41,819 bases of DNA from Candidatus Fibrimonadaceae bacterium (GTDB lineage: Bacteria > Fibrobacterota > Fibrobacteria > Fibrobacterales > Fibrobacteraceae). The notes beneath the pieces are model-generated. The model searched no databases, was not told where the DNA came from, and saw nothing but the letters and a program-made list of their open reading frames with translations. Numbering within the stretch: the stretch's first letter is position 1; every line of letters starts with the position of its first letter. The translations under genes were made by a program, and so were the position numbers. Location of the stretch: the NCBI GenBank assembly GCA_031281275.1, contig JAITFP010000089.1, positions 1-41,819 of the forward strand, in the 5' to 3' direction. Shown here piece after piece: positions 8,526 through 16,249 of this stretch.

Positions 8526-8962
8526 CAATAAGTTTGTCCCTTTATTGCAGCATTGAACTTTGCAAAAGAAGCAAACTGCATATTGTAATTCTGCTCTATC
8601 TGATTTTCCGCCATTTTTGCGTTTTCAATATCAATATCAACATTATTCACTTCCCCTGGGTTTGCCAGGTCGTCTGGAAGAAAAGAATAAGCCTCAACCT
8701 TTTTTATAGAAGCCTTGCGCCCAAGTTCTAGATGATTTTCATTGGTTCTAGCACCATCTACGTGCTTTCGCATAGCTGCCTGCACTTGTTCCTCGAAATT
8801 AACCTCCACGCGCCTGTAGCCCGGAGTCTCTGAATTGGCTATATTCTGGGCTATAGCACGCCCACGCATAGCGTTTGCATCCAACCCTTTATACACCAGC
8901 ATACGGGTATCTGTGTTAAAGAGCCTGTTTCGCGTACCTGAAATAGTGAGATTATCTGCCAT
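8525..8962 (-). CDS. flgB: Flagellar basal-body rod protein FlgB
   Basis: FlgB is a proximal rod subunit of the flagellum, exported by the flagellar type III system. The 145-residue product has the family features: a hydrophobic-helical N-terminus with YKGLDANAMRGRAIAQNIANSETPGYRRVEVNFEEQV, a variable middle, and a C-terminal NVDIDIENAKMAENQIEQNYNMQFASFAKFNAAIKG. The usual partners flgC and fliE do not follow; instead ispF begins at the TGATG overlap. A perfect -24/-12 sigma-54 motif lies 12 bases upstream of the ATG, with no Shine-Dalgarno sequence. The length is normal for FlgB (about 130-150). Confidence 0.9.
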   Translation of the reverse strand: MADNLTISGTRNRLFNTDTRMLVYKGLDANAMRGRAIAQNIANSETPGYRRVEVNFEEQVQAAMRKHVDGARTNENHLELGRKASIKKVEAYSFLPDDLANPGEVNNVDIDIENAKMAENQIEQNYNMQFASFAKFNAAIKGQTY

Positions 8963-8974
8963 ACTTTTTTGAGG

Positions 8975-8991
8975 TGCAAAAAGTGTGCCAA
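8975..8991 (-). promoter_or_regulatory. Sigma-54 (-24/-12) promoter for flgB-ispF
   Basis: The minus strand reads TTGGCACACTTTTTGCA. This fits the RpoN consensus TGGCAC-N5-TTGC with the GG and GC dinucleotides exactly 10 bases apart. The motif ends 12 bases before the flgB ATG, so the transcript should begin about 2 bases before it. An identical arrangement precedes flgL at 37039-37055. Confidence 0.8.
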
Positions 8992-9029
8992 AATGGCATT
9001 TTCTTAGCCCATTCCTCTTTAACTAATAA

Positions 9030-9040
9030 TTTTCTAATTT
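9030..9040 (+). promoter_or_regulatory. Promoter-like element before the glucosyltransferase gene
   Basis: TTTTCTAATTT differs from the recurrent TTTTCTATATT element at two positions. It ends 8 bases before the ATG at 9049. No Shine-Dalgarno sequence is visible, so a near-leaderless start is possible. Confidence 0.4.
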
Positions 9041-9048
9041 AAAAAGCC

Positions 9049-10653
9049 ATGGAAAATGCAAACCTAAGAAATTTCTGCGATTTTTGCAAAAACAACATCC
9101 CTCTACTTGTGGCAACTACCCTAGCCTTATTTTTCTGCTATGGCATAAAATTATTCCAATACAGTATTGGCATAGATACCGAAATTTTTATGACAGACAA
9201 ATCGTATTTACTTAAAGGTTTTGCCCAAGTTGGTCGCTTTGGTCTTAGCTTGCTGATGTGGCTGTTGAGTATTAAAGGATTCAATCCTTTTACAGCATTT
9301 TTTGGCACTTTTTTCCTCATTTGGCTTTTTACCATCTCTCATGCCTATATCATAGCGCTTTTTTGCAAAAATACTGGTAGAAACAATGCGCTTATTCCTT
9401 TTGCTCTTGTTTTCATAAGCTCTCAGATTTGGGCAGAGCAATTTTATTTTTTAGCTCAGTCAAGGGAAGTTGCTCTTATGGTTTTACTATGCCCGTTTAC
9501 AATATATATTATGTTCAAGGGTTTTATAGATAATAAAAAAGGCAAAATAATCTTTGCTTTCTTGTCTCTAATTTTTATGACTTCCGTATATCAAGCAATG
9601 GTTCCGTTTTTTTGCTGCGGCGTATTCATTTGCTTTATGCTTTTTTTGGAAACATCTGATTATGAAGCAAAAACTTACCGTAATTTATGCTTAAAAATCT
9701 TAGCAATGTTTGTCTGTGCTATGATTGTCTATGCTGTCATTTACAAAATTTTAATTCCTTTCGTTGCTGGAGATAATTCATATCTAGATGATATGAATTT
9801 GTGGGGACGTGTAAGCATTAAGGAAAACATTCTCCGTATTTTATCACTTGTATATACCATTACAATAGGAGGCATTCCGCAAATACAAGATATTGTAAAT
9901 CAAATGACAGTGTTGAACGTTGACATGGAGAAAGTAGAACACGTAGCTAATATGTCAAAAATTTTCGGAAATATTCTGCTGTTACCCTTAGTTTTGCTTT
10001 TTATTATCAAGAGCATAGACATTGCTCGCAAGAAAATTGCAAGTGATAAAAAATCCCTATATATTATTGCAGCTATATTTATTCCTCTTAGCATTATGTT
10101 TTTGCCTATTTTGGGTGGCAACAAGCCGCCAATAAGAACAATATATGTTTTGCCACTAGCATTTGCTTTTATTTTTTTCTTTCTCATTAAAAATTACTCA
10201 AAAAAATCCTGTATTGCCATCGTATGTTTTGCTCTATTCACCGCTGCATATCAAACGCAAATAACAGCTCAGTTGCTTTACTCAGACCAGTTGAGATACA
10301 ACGAGGATGTTCGCTTGGCTTACGAAATTCGCGATGCAATTGTTAGAACATCTCTGGACAATGAAAATTTACCTGTTGCGATTATAGGAATATCCAAGAC
10401 ATCCGAAAAATTTCATGCAAATTTTATACAAGGAGAAGTAATAGGCTATTCTTTTTTTGAATGGGATGGGGGAGATTCAAGACGAAGATTGAATTTTATG
10501 CGCTGTTTAGGCATCAATTTTAACTCACCAAATGATGAACAAATGGAGAGAGCCGTTTATGAAACATTTTATATGCCATCTTATCCAAACTCAGGATTTG
10601 TTAAAAAACTGCCAGATATGATTGTGGTGAAACTATCGGATTTTAATCACTAG
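9049..10653 (+). CDS. GtrII-like multi-pass glucosyltransferase domain protein
   Basis: The 534-residue product is a polytopic membrane protein with roughly ten or more hydrophobic segments over residues 15-410 and a soluble C-terminal portion of about 120 residues. The N-terminal pattern fits the Glucos_trans_II (GtrII) family that uses lipid-linked sugar to glucosylate O-antigen: YSIGIDTEIFMTDKSYLLKGFAQVGRFGLSLLMWLL with an early acidic pair, then FISSQIWAEQFYFLAQSREVAL. The acceptor and sugar cannot be read from the sequence. The next gene, 24 bases downstream, is a UbiA-type polyprenyl-phosphate transferase. The two may supply and transfer a lipid-linked sugar to a surface glycan (inference). 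A gtrA-type flippase is not present here. Confidence 0.7.
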   Translation: MENANLRNFCDFCKNNIPLLVATTLALFFCYGIKLFQYSIGIDTEIFMTDKSYLLKGFAQVGRFGLSLLMWLLSIKGFNPFTAFFGTFFLIWLFTISHAYIIALFCKNTGRNNALIPFALVFISSQIWAEQFYFLAQSREVALMVLLCPFTIYIMFKGFIDNKKGKIIFAFLSLIFMTSVYQAMVPFFCCGVFICFMLFLETSDYEAKTYRNLCLKILAMFVCAMIVYAVIYKILIPFVAGDNSYLDDMNLWGRVSIKENILRILSLVYTITIGGIPQIQDIVNQMTVLNVDMEKVEHVANMSKIFGNILLLPLVLLFIIKSIDIARKKIASDKKSLYIIAAIFIPLSIMFLPILGGNKPPIRTIYVLPLAFAFIFFFLIKNYSKKSCIAIVCFALFTAAYQTQITAQLLYSDQLRYNEDVRLAYEIRDAIVRTSLDNENLPVAIIGISKTSEKFHANFIQGEVIGYSFFEWDGGDSRRRLNFMRCLGINFNSPNDEQMERAVYETFYMPSYPNSGFVKKLPDMIVVKLSDFNH

Positions 10654-10677
10654 ACGTTTAATGTTAGGATTCTTTTT

Positions 10678-11547
10678 ATGCTAAAACTTCTTCGCCCCGA
10701 ACAATGGACAAAAAATATGTTCATTTTCATGCCTGTATTTTTTGGCGGTCAATTGTTGAATATTTCTGTACTATTGTCTTGTACTGTAGCCTTTATAGCG
10801 TTTTCCCTTGCTGCGAGTTCCATTTACTGTTTCAATGATATATGCGATGTTGAATTAGACAAATTACACCCTGAAAAATGCAAAAGACCAATAGCTTCTG
10901 GTATAATTTCTAAAAAAACAGCTTATATCATAATGGCGGTTTGCTTTTTGTTCTCCATGCTGATTCTTTTATTTTTTGGCGGAAATTCTGGCAAAGTTTT
11001 GATAGAGCTGGTAGTTTTTTATTATGTGATGAATTTGGCATATAGCGTTCGATTAAAAGAATATGCTATTGTTGACGTAATAATTATTTCCATTGGGTTT
11101 GTACTAAGAGTTTGGATTGGTGGAATCACTTCAAATATTTGGCTTTCAGAATGGATTATTATTATGACATTTCTGCTTTCTCTGTTCCTTGCCTTTGCTA
11201 AACGGCGCGACGATGTGATTTTATATGAAAATACGGGTACTTTCCCCCGAAAAAATACCCGTAAATACAATTTGGAGTTTATGAATCAAGTAATAACATT
11301 CGTTGCAGCTATCACTGTTATCGCATATATTATGTACACACTCTCGCCCGATGTAATAGAACGTTTTCATTCCAAACATATTTATTTTACATCTGTTTTT
11401 GTGCTTATGGGCATTATTCGCTATTTACAGCTTACGATAGTTTATTTGAAAAATGGCGATCCAACAAAAATATTATTGAACGACCGCTTTATACAATGTT
11501 GTATTGTTGGCTGGGTTGGATTGTTTGTAATTTTCATTTATCTATAA
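10678..11547 (+). CDS. UbiA-family prenyltransferase, DPPR synthase-like
   Basis: The 289-residue polytopic protein belongs to the UbiA superfamily and resembles decaprenyl-phosphate phosphoribosyltransferase. It starts LLRPEQWTKNMFIFMPVFFG, a pattern typical of that subgroup. The first Asp-rich motif is NDICDVELDKLHPEKCKRPIASG (N53, D54, D57, D61), the Mg-diphosphate site. The second cytoplasmic loop has FLAFAKRRDDVI, the partner motif. DPPR synthase attaches phosphoribose to polyprenyl phosphate, a precursor for arabinosyl or ribosyl donors of surface glycans. It sits 24 bases after the GtrII-like gene on the same strand and is probably co-transcribed. A quinone or haem prenyltransferase is possible but fits less well with the N-terminus. 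Confidence 0.75.
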   Translation: MLKLLRPEQWTKNMFIFMPVFFGGQLLNISVLLSCTVAFIAFSLAASSIYCFNDICDVELDKLHPEKCKRPIASGIISKKTAYIIMAVCFLFSMLILLFFGGNSGKVLIELVVFYYVMNLAYSVRLKEYAIVDVIIISIGFVLRVWIGGITSNIWLSEWIIIMTFLLSLFLAFAKRRDDVILYENTGTFPRKNTRKYNLEFMNQVITFVAAITVIAYIMYTLSPDVIERFHSKHIYFTSVFVLMGIIRYLQLTIVYLKNGDPTKILLNDRFIQCCIVGWVGLFVIFIYL

Positions 11548-11572
11548 AATAACGCCCACAGCCTTAGGTAAA

Positions 11573-11611
11573 CACCGCTTGCTCCGCTAGCGGTGGGCAC
11601 GTAAAAGTGCC
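11573..11611. terminator. Tandem hairpins between convergent ubiA-like and FISUMP genes
   Basis: Two inverted repeats lie in the 65-base convergent spacer. The first is CACCGCT (11573-11579) paired with AGCGGTG (11589-11595), loop of 9. The second is GGCAC (11596-11600) paired with GTGCC (11607-11611), loop of 6. Neither has a long T run, so a bidirectional terminator is only a suggestion. A related ACCGC/GCGGTGTT hairpin follows the FISUMP gene that ends at 26805. Confidence 0.35.
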
Positions 11612-11612
11612 T

Positions 11613-13397
11613 TCAGTCTTTCAAGCAACGGACACTTTTCAAGTAGCCCTTACCGTAGCTGTGGTAGCTCACGTCCCCGTTGGAGTAGTTCATGCTCCGG
11701 CGCTTGGCGTCGCTGCTACTGTACTCACTGGCACTCCACCAGTAGCCGAAGTCGCCGCCATTGTAGAAACTGCCATCAGAATCGCCGTAGCCGCCCGGCA
11801 GGGCGGAAAAGCCGAACTTGTCATTACCGTTGCCATTATTGTTCCAACCGCTCGCTGCCTTCAAAAATTTACCTGCCGAGGTTGCTCCAACAAAATTATC
11901 TAGCTTGCCATATTCATCCTCAGTAGGCAAATGCCAGCCTTTGGGACAAGCGGTTTTAGCAGTGTTCCAATCATAGAGCCTTCCGTATTTTTGGCAGTTG
12001 CTTTCTTGGTTGCGATAGCACTTTGAGCCACTGGCGTTATAATTCAAATTCTCTGCCATCCACGTTTGGTTACCTATTTTCACCATCTTGTATGTCTTGT
12101 TGTCGCGGCTGTCCGTGAATGAACTGCCGCCGCTACGCGGCTGTGGGCTGCTGCTCTCCGTATATGACTTGGTACCGCTATTGAAACGGTGCGTGTGCTT
12201 GATTTTCTCGTTGTACTTCAAATTCACATTGACAACTTCTTTCCCATTGCCTATCTCAACTTTTGCGCACAAAGGCACAGAGCCGCTAAAAGGAGTTTCC
12301 CCAACTTGCTTGCCGTTCACAAAAACTGGCTCGCTCGCTGGCTCGTCGTTTCGCTCCGCACTCAAAGTCAAGCCGCCTTTCCTTAGCGTTATGTTGCCTG
12401 ACATATCAAAAACCTCACGCTTGCCTTTGTTTATGCCAACATCAAAACTTATATTCTCATAGCACTCGTTGCTCAATTTAACAGAATATTTGCCAGGCGA
12501 AAGATTGTTTTCCCAAGAGGAAGACGGCTTGCCGTTTATGGTTAAACTCCATTGCTCGTTCTTGCCTATGCCGTCTAAGTAAGCGGGCTTTATCTCCAAT
12601 ACGCCAAAATTGGATTTCAATTTTATAGATATGCTCTGGTTGTTCTGTTTTATTAACACCGTTGTGTCTGCCCTTTCGTACTGTTCTAATGCGGCGATAA
12701 TACGAACATTGCCACCAGCCAGTTCTGCTTTGCAGGGCGTTTTTGGGCAGCTTGGTACGCCGTCAAAGCTCAAAGCCGCACCTTGGGGTTCCGTGCTTAA
12801 ATTGACAACGTACAGTTTTTCCTCGTCTGCCTCATAAGAAGCCGCTTTCTGCAAGCCGCTTATGCCGCCTACAACAACAGGAGCAGATGGAGCGGTTTTT
12901 GAACCTGCGGAAACACCTGGCATTTTGCGAAATACCGTGGCTGCCTTCTCGTCTATTACTGCCAACAAGCCAAATACGTCTTTGGCATTGCCTGTGAAAG
13001 AACCAATTAAATTACCCCTTGCGCTATGGTACAATTCCATACTTATGGTCAAATTGCCACCAATACGCCCAAGCCTTGCCTGACCGATATACTCCGCGCT
13101 TATTTTACGACCTATTTCAGCCATGCAAGTCGCCTCTTTGCAAACTTTTCGAGCGTTCTCCTTTGAACCCATTTTGTCTATTATGCTCTGCGTGGTCATA
13201 ACGAAATATTTATCTTCGGGCAACGTATTCCCAGCTATTTCACGCAACCTATCAGTCAAATAGGTCAAATCCGTAAATTCAAGCGATGGCTCACCGTTAT
13301 CTTCGGTGTTCAATATGGCAAGCCGCTTTTGCTCCTGCCCCTGCCCATAGGCAGCAAGGGTAAAAACCAGCAAAACGAAAAAAGGGAACAAAGGCAT
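11613..13397 (-). CDS. Secreted TolB-like N-domain / PEGA / FISUMP surface protein
   Basis: The 594-residue product has a signal peptide (PLFPFFVLLVFTLAAYGQ). Residues about 25-170 (KRLAILNTEDNGEPSLEFTD, LREIAGNTLPE, YIGQARLGRIGGNLTISMELY) form an N-terminal domain shared with the protein at 21203-21952. It recalls TolB-N/FlgO-type folds. A PEGA-like domain follows near 195-275 (VNLSTEPQGAALSFDGVPSC, TPCKAELAGG) with a second, weaker copy to about 410. The C-terminus, about 427-594, is a FISUMP domain (IGNQTWMAENLNYN, GRLYDWNTA, CPKGWHLPT, FSALPGG, WWSASEYSSS, SVRCLKD). Function is unknown; export to the envelope or surface is inferred. Its ATG lies 6 bases from a promoter-like palindrome shared with the divergent purH-like gene. 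Confidence 0.8.
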   Translation of the reverse strand: MPLFPFFVLLVFTLAAYGQGQEQKRLAILNTEDNGEPSLEFTDLTYLTDRLREIAGNTLPEDKYFVMTTQSIIDKMGSKENARKVCKEATCMAEIGRKISAEYIGQARLGRIGGNLTISMELYHSARGNLIGSFTGNAKDVFGLLAVIDEKAATVFRKMPGVSAGSKTAPSAPVVVGGISGLQKAASYEADEEKLYVVNLSTEPQGAALSFDGVPSCPKTPCKAELAGGNVRIIAALEQYERADTTVLIKQNNQSISIKLKSNFGVLEIKPAYLDGIGKNEQWSLTINGKPSSSWENNLSPGKYSVKLSNECYENISFDVGINKGKREVFDMSGNITLRKGGLTLSAERNDEPASEPVFVNGKQVGETPFSGSVPLCAKVEIGNGKEVVNVNLKYNEKIKHTHRFNSGTKSYTESSSPQPRSGGSSFTDSRDNKTYKMVKIGNQTWMAENLNYNASGSKCYRNQESNCQKYGRLYDWNTAKTACPKGWHLPTEDEYGKLDNFVGATSAGKFLKAASGWNNNGNGNDKFGFSALPGGYGDSDGSFYNGGDFGYWWSASEYSSSDAKRRSMNYSNGDVSYHSYGKGYLKSVRCLKD

Positions 13398-13402
13398 TTT
13401 TG

Positions 13403-13430
13403 TAAGGTAGAAAATTTGTTTTCTACCTTA
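13403..13430. promoter_or_regulatory. Perfect 12-bp inverted repeat: back-to-back promoter element (FISUMP / AICARFT)
   Basis: TAAGGTAGAAAA at 13403-13414 and TTTTCTACCTTA at 13419-13430 are exact reverse complements around TTTG. Each arm contains TTTTCTACCTT reading outward. Each ends 6 bases before an ATG (13397 on minus, 13436 on plus). The whole divergent spacer is only 38 bases. It may be two -10 elements, an operator, or both. Confidence 0.6.
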
Positions 13431-13435
13431 CCCCC

Positions 13436-14425
13436 ATGCAAAATCTCACCTTAAATTTCGCAAATGGTACGCCGCTTAGGTATGGAGAAAATTCACATCA
13501 AAATGCAGTGTTCTACAAAGACCCTAATTGCACGGAAGCAAGCCTCGCAACTGCGGAGCAGTTGCACGGCAAGGAGCTTTCTTATAATAATATTGTGGAT
13601 GCAGATGCCGCTCTGGAAATGATTAGGGAGTTTTCGGATTCAAACACCGTTGCAATAATCAAACACCTTAACCCTTGCGGGCTTGCAACAGGCGAAACTC
13701 TCTCAGAAGCCTTTAACTATGCTTGGGAAGGAGACCCGGTTAGCGCCTACGGCTCTGTTATTGCTGTTAGCAGAAAAGTGGATTTGAAAACTGCGGAATT
13801 GTTAAAGGGGCGTTTTGTTGAAATTTTGCTTGCGCCGGATTTTGATGCAGATGCTTTGGAATTATTGAAAAACAAATCAAAAGATATTCGTCTTTTGAAA
13901 GTTGGGGAAATAAAAGCACCTGTGGCTTGCAAGGTGTATAAGCACGTGATAGGCGGGATGCTTGTTCAAGATAGGGATATTGAATGTTGGGAAAAATTTG
14001 AATGTCCAACAATAGCAAAATTTCCTAAAGAAAAAGAGGCACTTGCAAAATTCTCTTGGCTTGTTTGCAAGCACACCAAATCCAATGCAATAGTTATGTG
14101 CTATGAATATAAAACCGGATTTTTTATGATACTCGGGCTTGGACCTGGGCAGCCAAACCGTATAGATTCAAACCTTCGCTTGTGCCAGCCAAGAGTGGCA
14201 GATAACGTTAAACGGATGAATTTGCCGGAAAGCGTTTGGGGCAACTTGGTAATGGCTTCCGATGCGTTTTTCCCTTTTGCAGACAATATAGATGCCTCTA
14301 ATTCTGCGGGCATAAAGTATATTGTGCAGCCCGGTGGCTCAAAAAAAGACAATGAAGTTATAGAAGCCTGCAATAAATTTGGCATTGCAATGGCATTTAC
14401 GGAAACCAGACATTTTAGGCACTGA
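13436..14425 (+). CDS. purH: Stand-alone AICAR transformylase (PurH C-terminal-type domain)
   Basis: The 329-residue product corresponds only to the AICAR formyltransferase part of bifunctional PurH (whole enzyme about 510-590). The IMP cyclohydrolase domain is absent. It begins LRYGENSHQNAVFY, the usual start of this domain, then QLHGKELSYNNIVDADAAL. VAIIKHLNPCG has the catalytic Lys76-His77 pair. It continues with WEGDPVSAYGSVIA, the KHTKSNAIV segment, GPGQPNRIDS, ASDAFFPFADNID and the C-terminal FTETRHFRH. It transfers formyl from 10-formyl-THF to AICAR, the penultimate purine step. The cyclohydrolase must be encoded elsewhere. The ATG has no Shine-Dalgarno sequence and lies 6 bases after the palindromic promoter-like element. 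The symbol is by domain homology. Confidence 0.9.
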   Translation: MQNLTLNFANGTPLRYGENSHQNAVFYKDPNCTEASLATAEQLHGKELSYNNIVDADAALEMIREFSDSNTVAIIKHLNPCGLATGETLSEAFNYAWEGDPVSAYGSVIAVSRKVDLKTAELLKGRFVEILLAPDFDADALELLKNKSKDIRLLKVGEIKAPVACKVYKHVIGGMLVQDRDIECWEKFECPTIAKFPKEKEALAKFSWLVCKHTKSNAIVMCYEYKTGFFMILGLGPGQPNRIDSNLRLCQPRVADNVKRMNLPESVWGNLVMASDAFFPFADNIDASNSAGIKYIVQPGGSKKDNEVIEACNKFGIAMAFTETRHFRH

Positions 14426-14427
14426 AA

Positions 14428-14438
14428 ATTTCTACATT
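14428..14438 (+). promoter_or_regulatory. Promoter-like ATTTCTACATT before the S41 protease gene
   Basis: The element starts 3 bases after the AICAR transformylase stop and ends 8 bases before the ATG at 14447. It matches the recurrent TTTTCTATATT at 9 of 11 positions. No Shine-Dalgarno sequence is visible. Confidence 0.35.
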
Positions 14439-14446
14439 ACAATTCT

Positions 14447-16249
14447 ATGAAATCTGTTAAACTTTCGTTGCTATCCCTGTTCGTTCTCTTTGCCATTTTC
14501 ACGGCTTGCGGAAAGCCCTCCGCAGAAGCTAAGGCTTCTGGTGATTTTTACGAAGAACTCTCCCGCCTTAACAAGGTTATTTCGGAAATAAATTTGAAAT
14601 ACGTTGAAGATGTTGACCCTAGCGAATTAACAGAAGCCGCCATAAGCGGAATGCGAAACGTGCTAGACCCAAATACCGCAGTTCTTGACCCAAAAGCAAG
14701 CGATAACCTAAAACTCGCAACAGATGGCGAATTTGGCGGCATAGGCATAACCATAGGCATAAGGGATAATCAATTAACGGTAATTTCTCCTATGTCAGGC
14801 ACTCCGGCGCATAGACTTGGCATAATGGCAGGAGATAGAATAACCCACATAGATGGCAAACCTACCAAAGATTTAACTCAAGATGAATCTGTTGACAAAT
14901 TGCGCGGCAAGGTTGGAACCGATGTTAAAGTGACCATAGCTCGCGAAGGAGTTCCAGCACCCTTTGACATAACCATCACAAGAGCAAAAATTGTACTTCA
15001 CGCGGTTCCTTATGCGGGTATGCTGGATAAAGACATAGGCTACATTCAACTTGCGACCTTTAACGTTAAAACAGCTAGTGAATTGGAAGAGGCTATAAAC
15101 AAGCTAAAAAAACAAGGCATGAAAAAAATAATACTGGATTTGCGCTATAATCCGGGTGGGCTTTTGAACCAAGCAATAGAAGTTAGCGAATTGTTCTTAA
15201 AAGGCGGCAACCGCATTGTTAGCACAAAGGGGCGTGTTGTAAATTCAGAAAATAAAGCAACTAGGAATGGCATAGTAGGCGAAGATACTCAAATAGCCAT
15301 ACTTGTAAACCAAGGAACCGCCTCAGCTGCGGAAATAGTTTCTGGGGCTTTGCAAGACTGGGACAGGGCAATAGTGGTGGGCAAAACCACTTTTGGCAAA
15401 GGAAGCGTTCAAACCATTTTCCCGCTTGATTACGATGGTCGTGCGTTAAAGCTCACCACAGCCTTTTACTACCTGCCCTTTGGTAGGTGCGTAAATAAAC
15501 CAGAAAATGGCATAAAAGGGCATGGACTACGAAGCTCTGCCAGTTCCGAAGATTCCGATGATTTAATGTCTTCTCCAGCAGATACTTTGCAAAAAGATAC
15601 CGCACAAGAGGCACAGGTTTTTTACACAGCAGGTGGCAGAAAAATGTATGGAGGAGGTGGCATAACTCCCGATGTTGATATTGAGCAAAAACCAATTCCG
15701 TGGATAGCCCAAATTCAAGAGAGAATGTCGCTTTATTTTCGCTTTGCTGTTAAATACCGTTCCCAGCTTGGAGATGCAGCTGCAAAAATAGATTCCGGTT
15801 GGAAAGCTCCAGATACCCTATTCAGCGCATTCCGCGCATTTTGCGCAGCAGACACGAATTTTGCAAAGATAAAAAGCAATGCCCAAACAATAGCAGAAGC
15901 TGTGGAAGAGGCTCTCCTCAAAGAGCAAAATATTATTCACGGGGATTCTTCCAAAGTTTTGAAAGATACTACGATTGCGGCAAAAATAGCAGATTTGCGC
16001 ACCGCACTTGCAAAACAAAACGAAGCACAGGCTCTTGAAACAAAAGGCTATAGCCTCAATGCTATTAAAAGAGAGCTTATAGGTGCTGCTCAAGGCGAAG
16101 AGGCTCGCATAGCCTGGATGCTCAGAGACGATGCCCAGCTCGCAGAAGCCTTGAAATATTTGCGTAGCGATGCACTTTACAAAAGCAAAATGAAAGCTCC
16201 CCCAAAAACGCAGTCAAAAAATGACAAAAAAGCACAGCCGAAAAAATGA
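14447..16249 (+). CDS. Lipoprotein S41 family C-terminal processing protease (CtpA-like)
   Basis: The 600-residue product starts with a lipoprotein signal ending FTAC (Cys21). A helical N-region (residues 30-90, YVEDVDPSELTEAAISGMRNVLDP) leads to a PDZ domain near 95-185 (GEFGGIGITIGI, GTPAHRLGIMAGDRITHIDG). The S41 core shows DLRYNPGGLLNQAIEV and GTASAAEIVSGALQDW with catalytic Ser293, then GKTTFGKGSVQT with Lys318, 25 residues on as expected for the Ser-Lys dyad. Such periplasmic proteases trim C-termini of envelope proteins. After a Ser/Asp-rich insert, a long Lys/Ala-rich C-terminal extension of about 170 residues is unusual compared with short CtpA proteins. Its stop overlaps the mlaE-like start as ATGA, implying coupling. 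Confidence 0.92.
   Translation: MKSVKLSLLSLFVLFAIFTACGKPSAEAKASGDFYEELSRLNKVISEINLKYVEDVDPSELTEAAISGMRNVLDPNTAVLDPKASDNLKLATDGEFGGIGITIGIRDNQLTVISPMSGTPAHRLGIMAGDRITHIDGKPTKDLTQDESVDKLRGKVGTDVKVTIAREGVPAPFDITITRAKIVLHAVPYAGMLDKDIGYIQLATFNVKTASELEEAINKLKKQGMKKIILDLRYNPGGLLNQAIEVSELFLKGGNRIVSTKGRVVNSENKATRNGIVGEDTQIAILVNQGTASAAEIVSGALQDWDRAIVVGKTTFGKGSVQTIFPLDYDGRALKLTTAFYYLPFGRCVNKPENGIKGHGLRSSASSEDSDDLMSSPADTLQKDTAQEAQVFYTAGGRKMYGGGGITPDVDIEQKPIPWIAQIQERMSLYFRFAVKYRSQLGDAAAKIDSGWKAPDTLFSAFRAFCAADTNFAKIKSNAQTIAEAVEEALLKEQNIIHGDSSKVLKDTTIAAKIADLRTALAKQNEAQALETKGYSLNAIKRELIGAAQGEEARIAWMLRDDAQLAEALKYLRSDALYKSKMKAPPKTQSKNDKKAQPKK

Noticed and set aside
11607-11903. Plus-strand frame opposite the FISUMP end of the gene at 11613-13397
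   Set aside because: It is an Ala/Val-rich shadow of the FISUMP domain on the other strand; a similar shadow occurs at 32601-32927.
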